Assembly: GCF_017813335.1 (NCBI RefSeq) | Contig: NZ_JAGIYY010000006.1 | Span: 1 to 64,000 of the forward strand | From: Tianweitania sediminis | Lineage (GTDB): Bacteria; Pseudomonadota; Alphaproteobacteria; Rhizobiales; Rhizobiaceae | Length of the DNA: 64,000 nt | Direction: 5' to 3' | Part shown: piece by piece, positions 63,978 to 64,000 of the stretch | Layout: each line of letters begins with the position of its first letter | Numbering within the stretch: position 1 is the first letter of the stretch | Position numbers and translations under genes: made by a program | The notes under the pieces: generated by a model | The model's database searches: none | What the model was told of the DNA's origin: nothing | What the model saw: only the letters and a program-made list of their open reading frames with translations

Positions 63978-64000
63978 GGCAACGACGACGCCATCTTCGT
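63974..64000 (-). CDS. C-terminal end of the next phage gene (partial)
   Basis: Eight codons (TKMASSLP) run in from the window edge to a TGA at 63976-63974, which overlaps the following GTG start. Too short to identify. Confidence 0.45.
   Translation of the reverse strand, partial: TKMASSLP

Larger units (their letters stand above)
30165..64000 (-). mobile_element. Prophage (siphovirus-type; lambda-like head, GTA-like tail), partial
   Basis: Nearly all genes run on the minus strand in canonical order: recombination and replication (64-56 kb), methyltransferase, TerS/TerL, gpW, portal, protease-capsid, tail genes, endolysin, holin. The lysis end lies 38 bp from arsO. The module extends past the window; integrase, repressor and att sites are not seen. 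Two genes at 52.6-53.5 kb and the CDF cargo gene are on the plus strand. Confidence 0.88.

Overview
The window reads as a GC-rich alphaproteobacterial chromosome segment, most likely Hyphomicrobiales (Phyllobacteriaceae-like). The order is inferred from gene content and the genus cannot be fixed: a pxp/biotin-carboxylase operon beside a liv-type ABC transporter, a DUF6074-like small gene, Acr3/ArsH/ArsO arsenic genes and gene-transfer-agent (GTA)-like tail genes. No tRNA, rRNA or CRISPR array was seen.

Region 1 (1-10.2 kb) is metabolic backbone. After a cupin-SnoaL gene with a clear terminator comes a tightly packed minus-strand block: pxpA, a biotin carboxyl carrier, a biotin carboxylase, pxpB and pxpC, then a five-gene branched-chain-amino-acid-type ABC transporter (livG, livF, livH, livM, substrate-binding protein). 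A divergent LysR regulator sits across a short promoter region from pxpA. The set looks like uptake and opening of 5-oxoproline or a related cyclic or amide compound.

Region 2 (11-18.5 kb) is gene-poor: small membrane proteins, a lone TadG-like gene, an alpha/beta hydrolase, a clan-A glycosidase, an ORF beginning with a seven-copy hexanucleotide repeat, a decayed paralog of that ORF, and an IS66-type relic.

Region 3 (18.5-30.1 kb) is a metal-resistance island. The copper part has three DUF305 proteins (one fused to a YVTN beta-propeller), a 16-cysteine Csp copper-storage protein, two paralogous Cys-rich CopL-like proteins, a CopA P-type ATPase behind a CueR-type promoter, a 38-residue Met-rich membrane peptide and a DUF411 protein. 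The arsenic part is arsR-arsC-acr3-arsH-arsO, apparently read from a leaderless ArsR-controlled promoter; arsO carries a 1-base deletion in its nucleotide-binding motif.

Region 4 (30.17-64 kb, running off the window) is most of a siphovirus-type prophage, almost all on the minus strand. Reading right to left: Sak4-like ATPase, SSB-like protein, helicase, PD-(D/E)XK nuclease, primase-helicase, RuvC-like resolvase, a ParB-methyltransferase damaged by a nonsense codon, lambda-like TerS/TerL/gpW/portal, a protease-capsid fusion, a GTA-like tail module, and endolysin plus holin. Two features stand out. The tail-assembly chaperone has a textbook -1 frameshift site (A AAA AAC, 6-nt spacer, stem-loop) giving a G/GT pair. 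A CmtR-like sensor and an HMA-CDF metal transporter are inserted as cargo between tail genes. An array of alternating direct and inverted repeats forming hairpins lies between the resolvase and primase-helicase genes. Integrase, repressor and attachment sites are not visible, so whether regions 3 and 4 move together is open.
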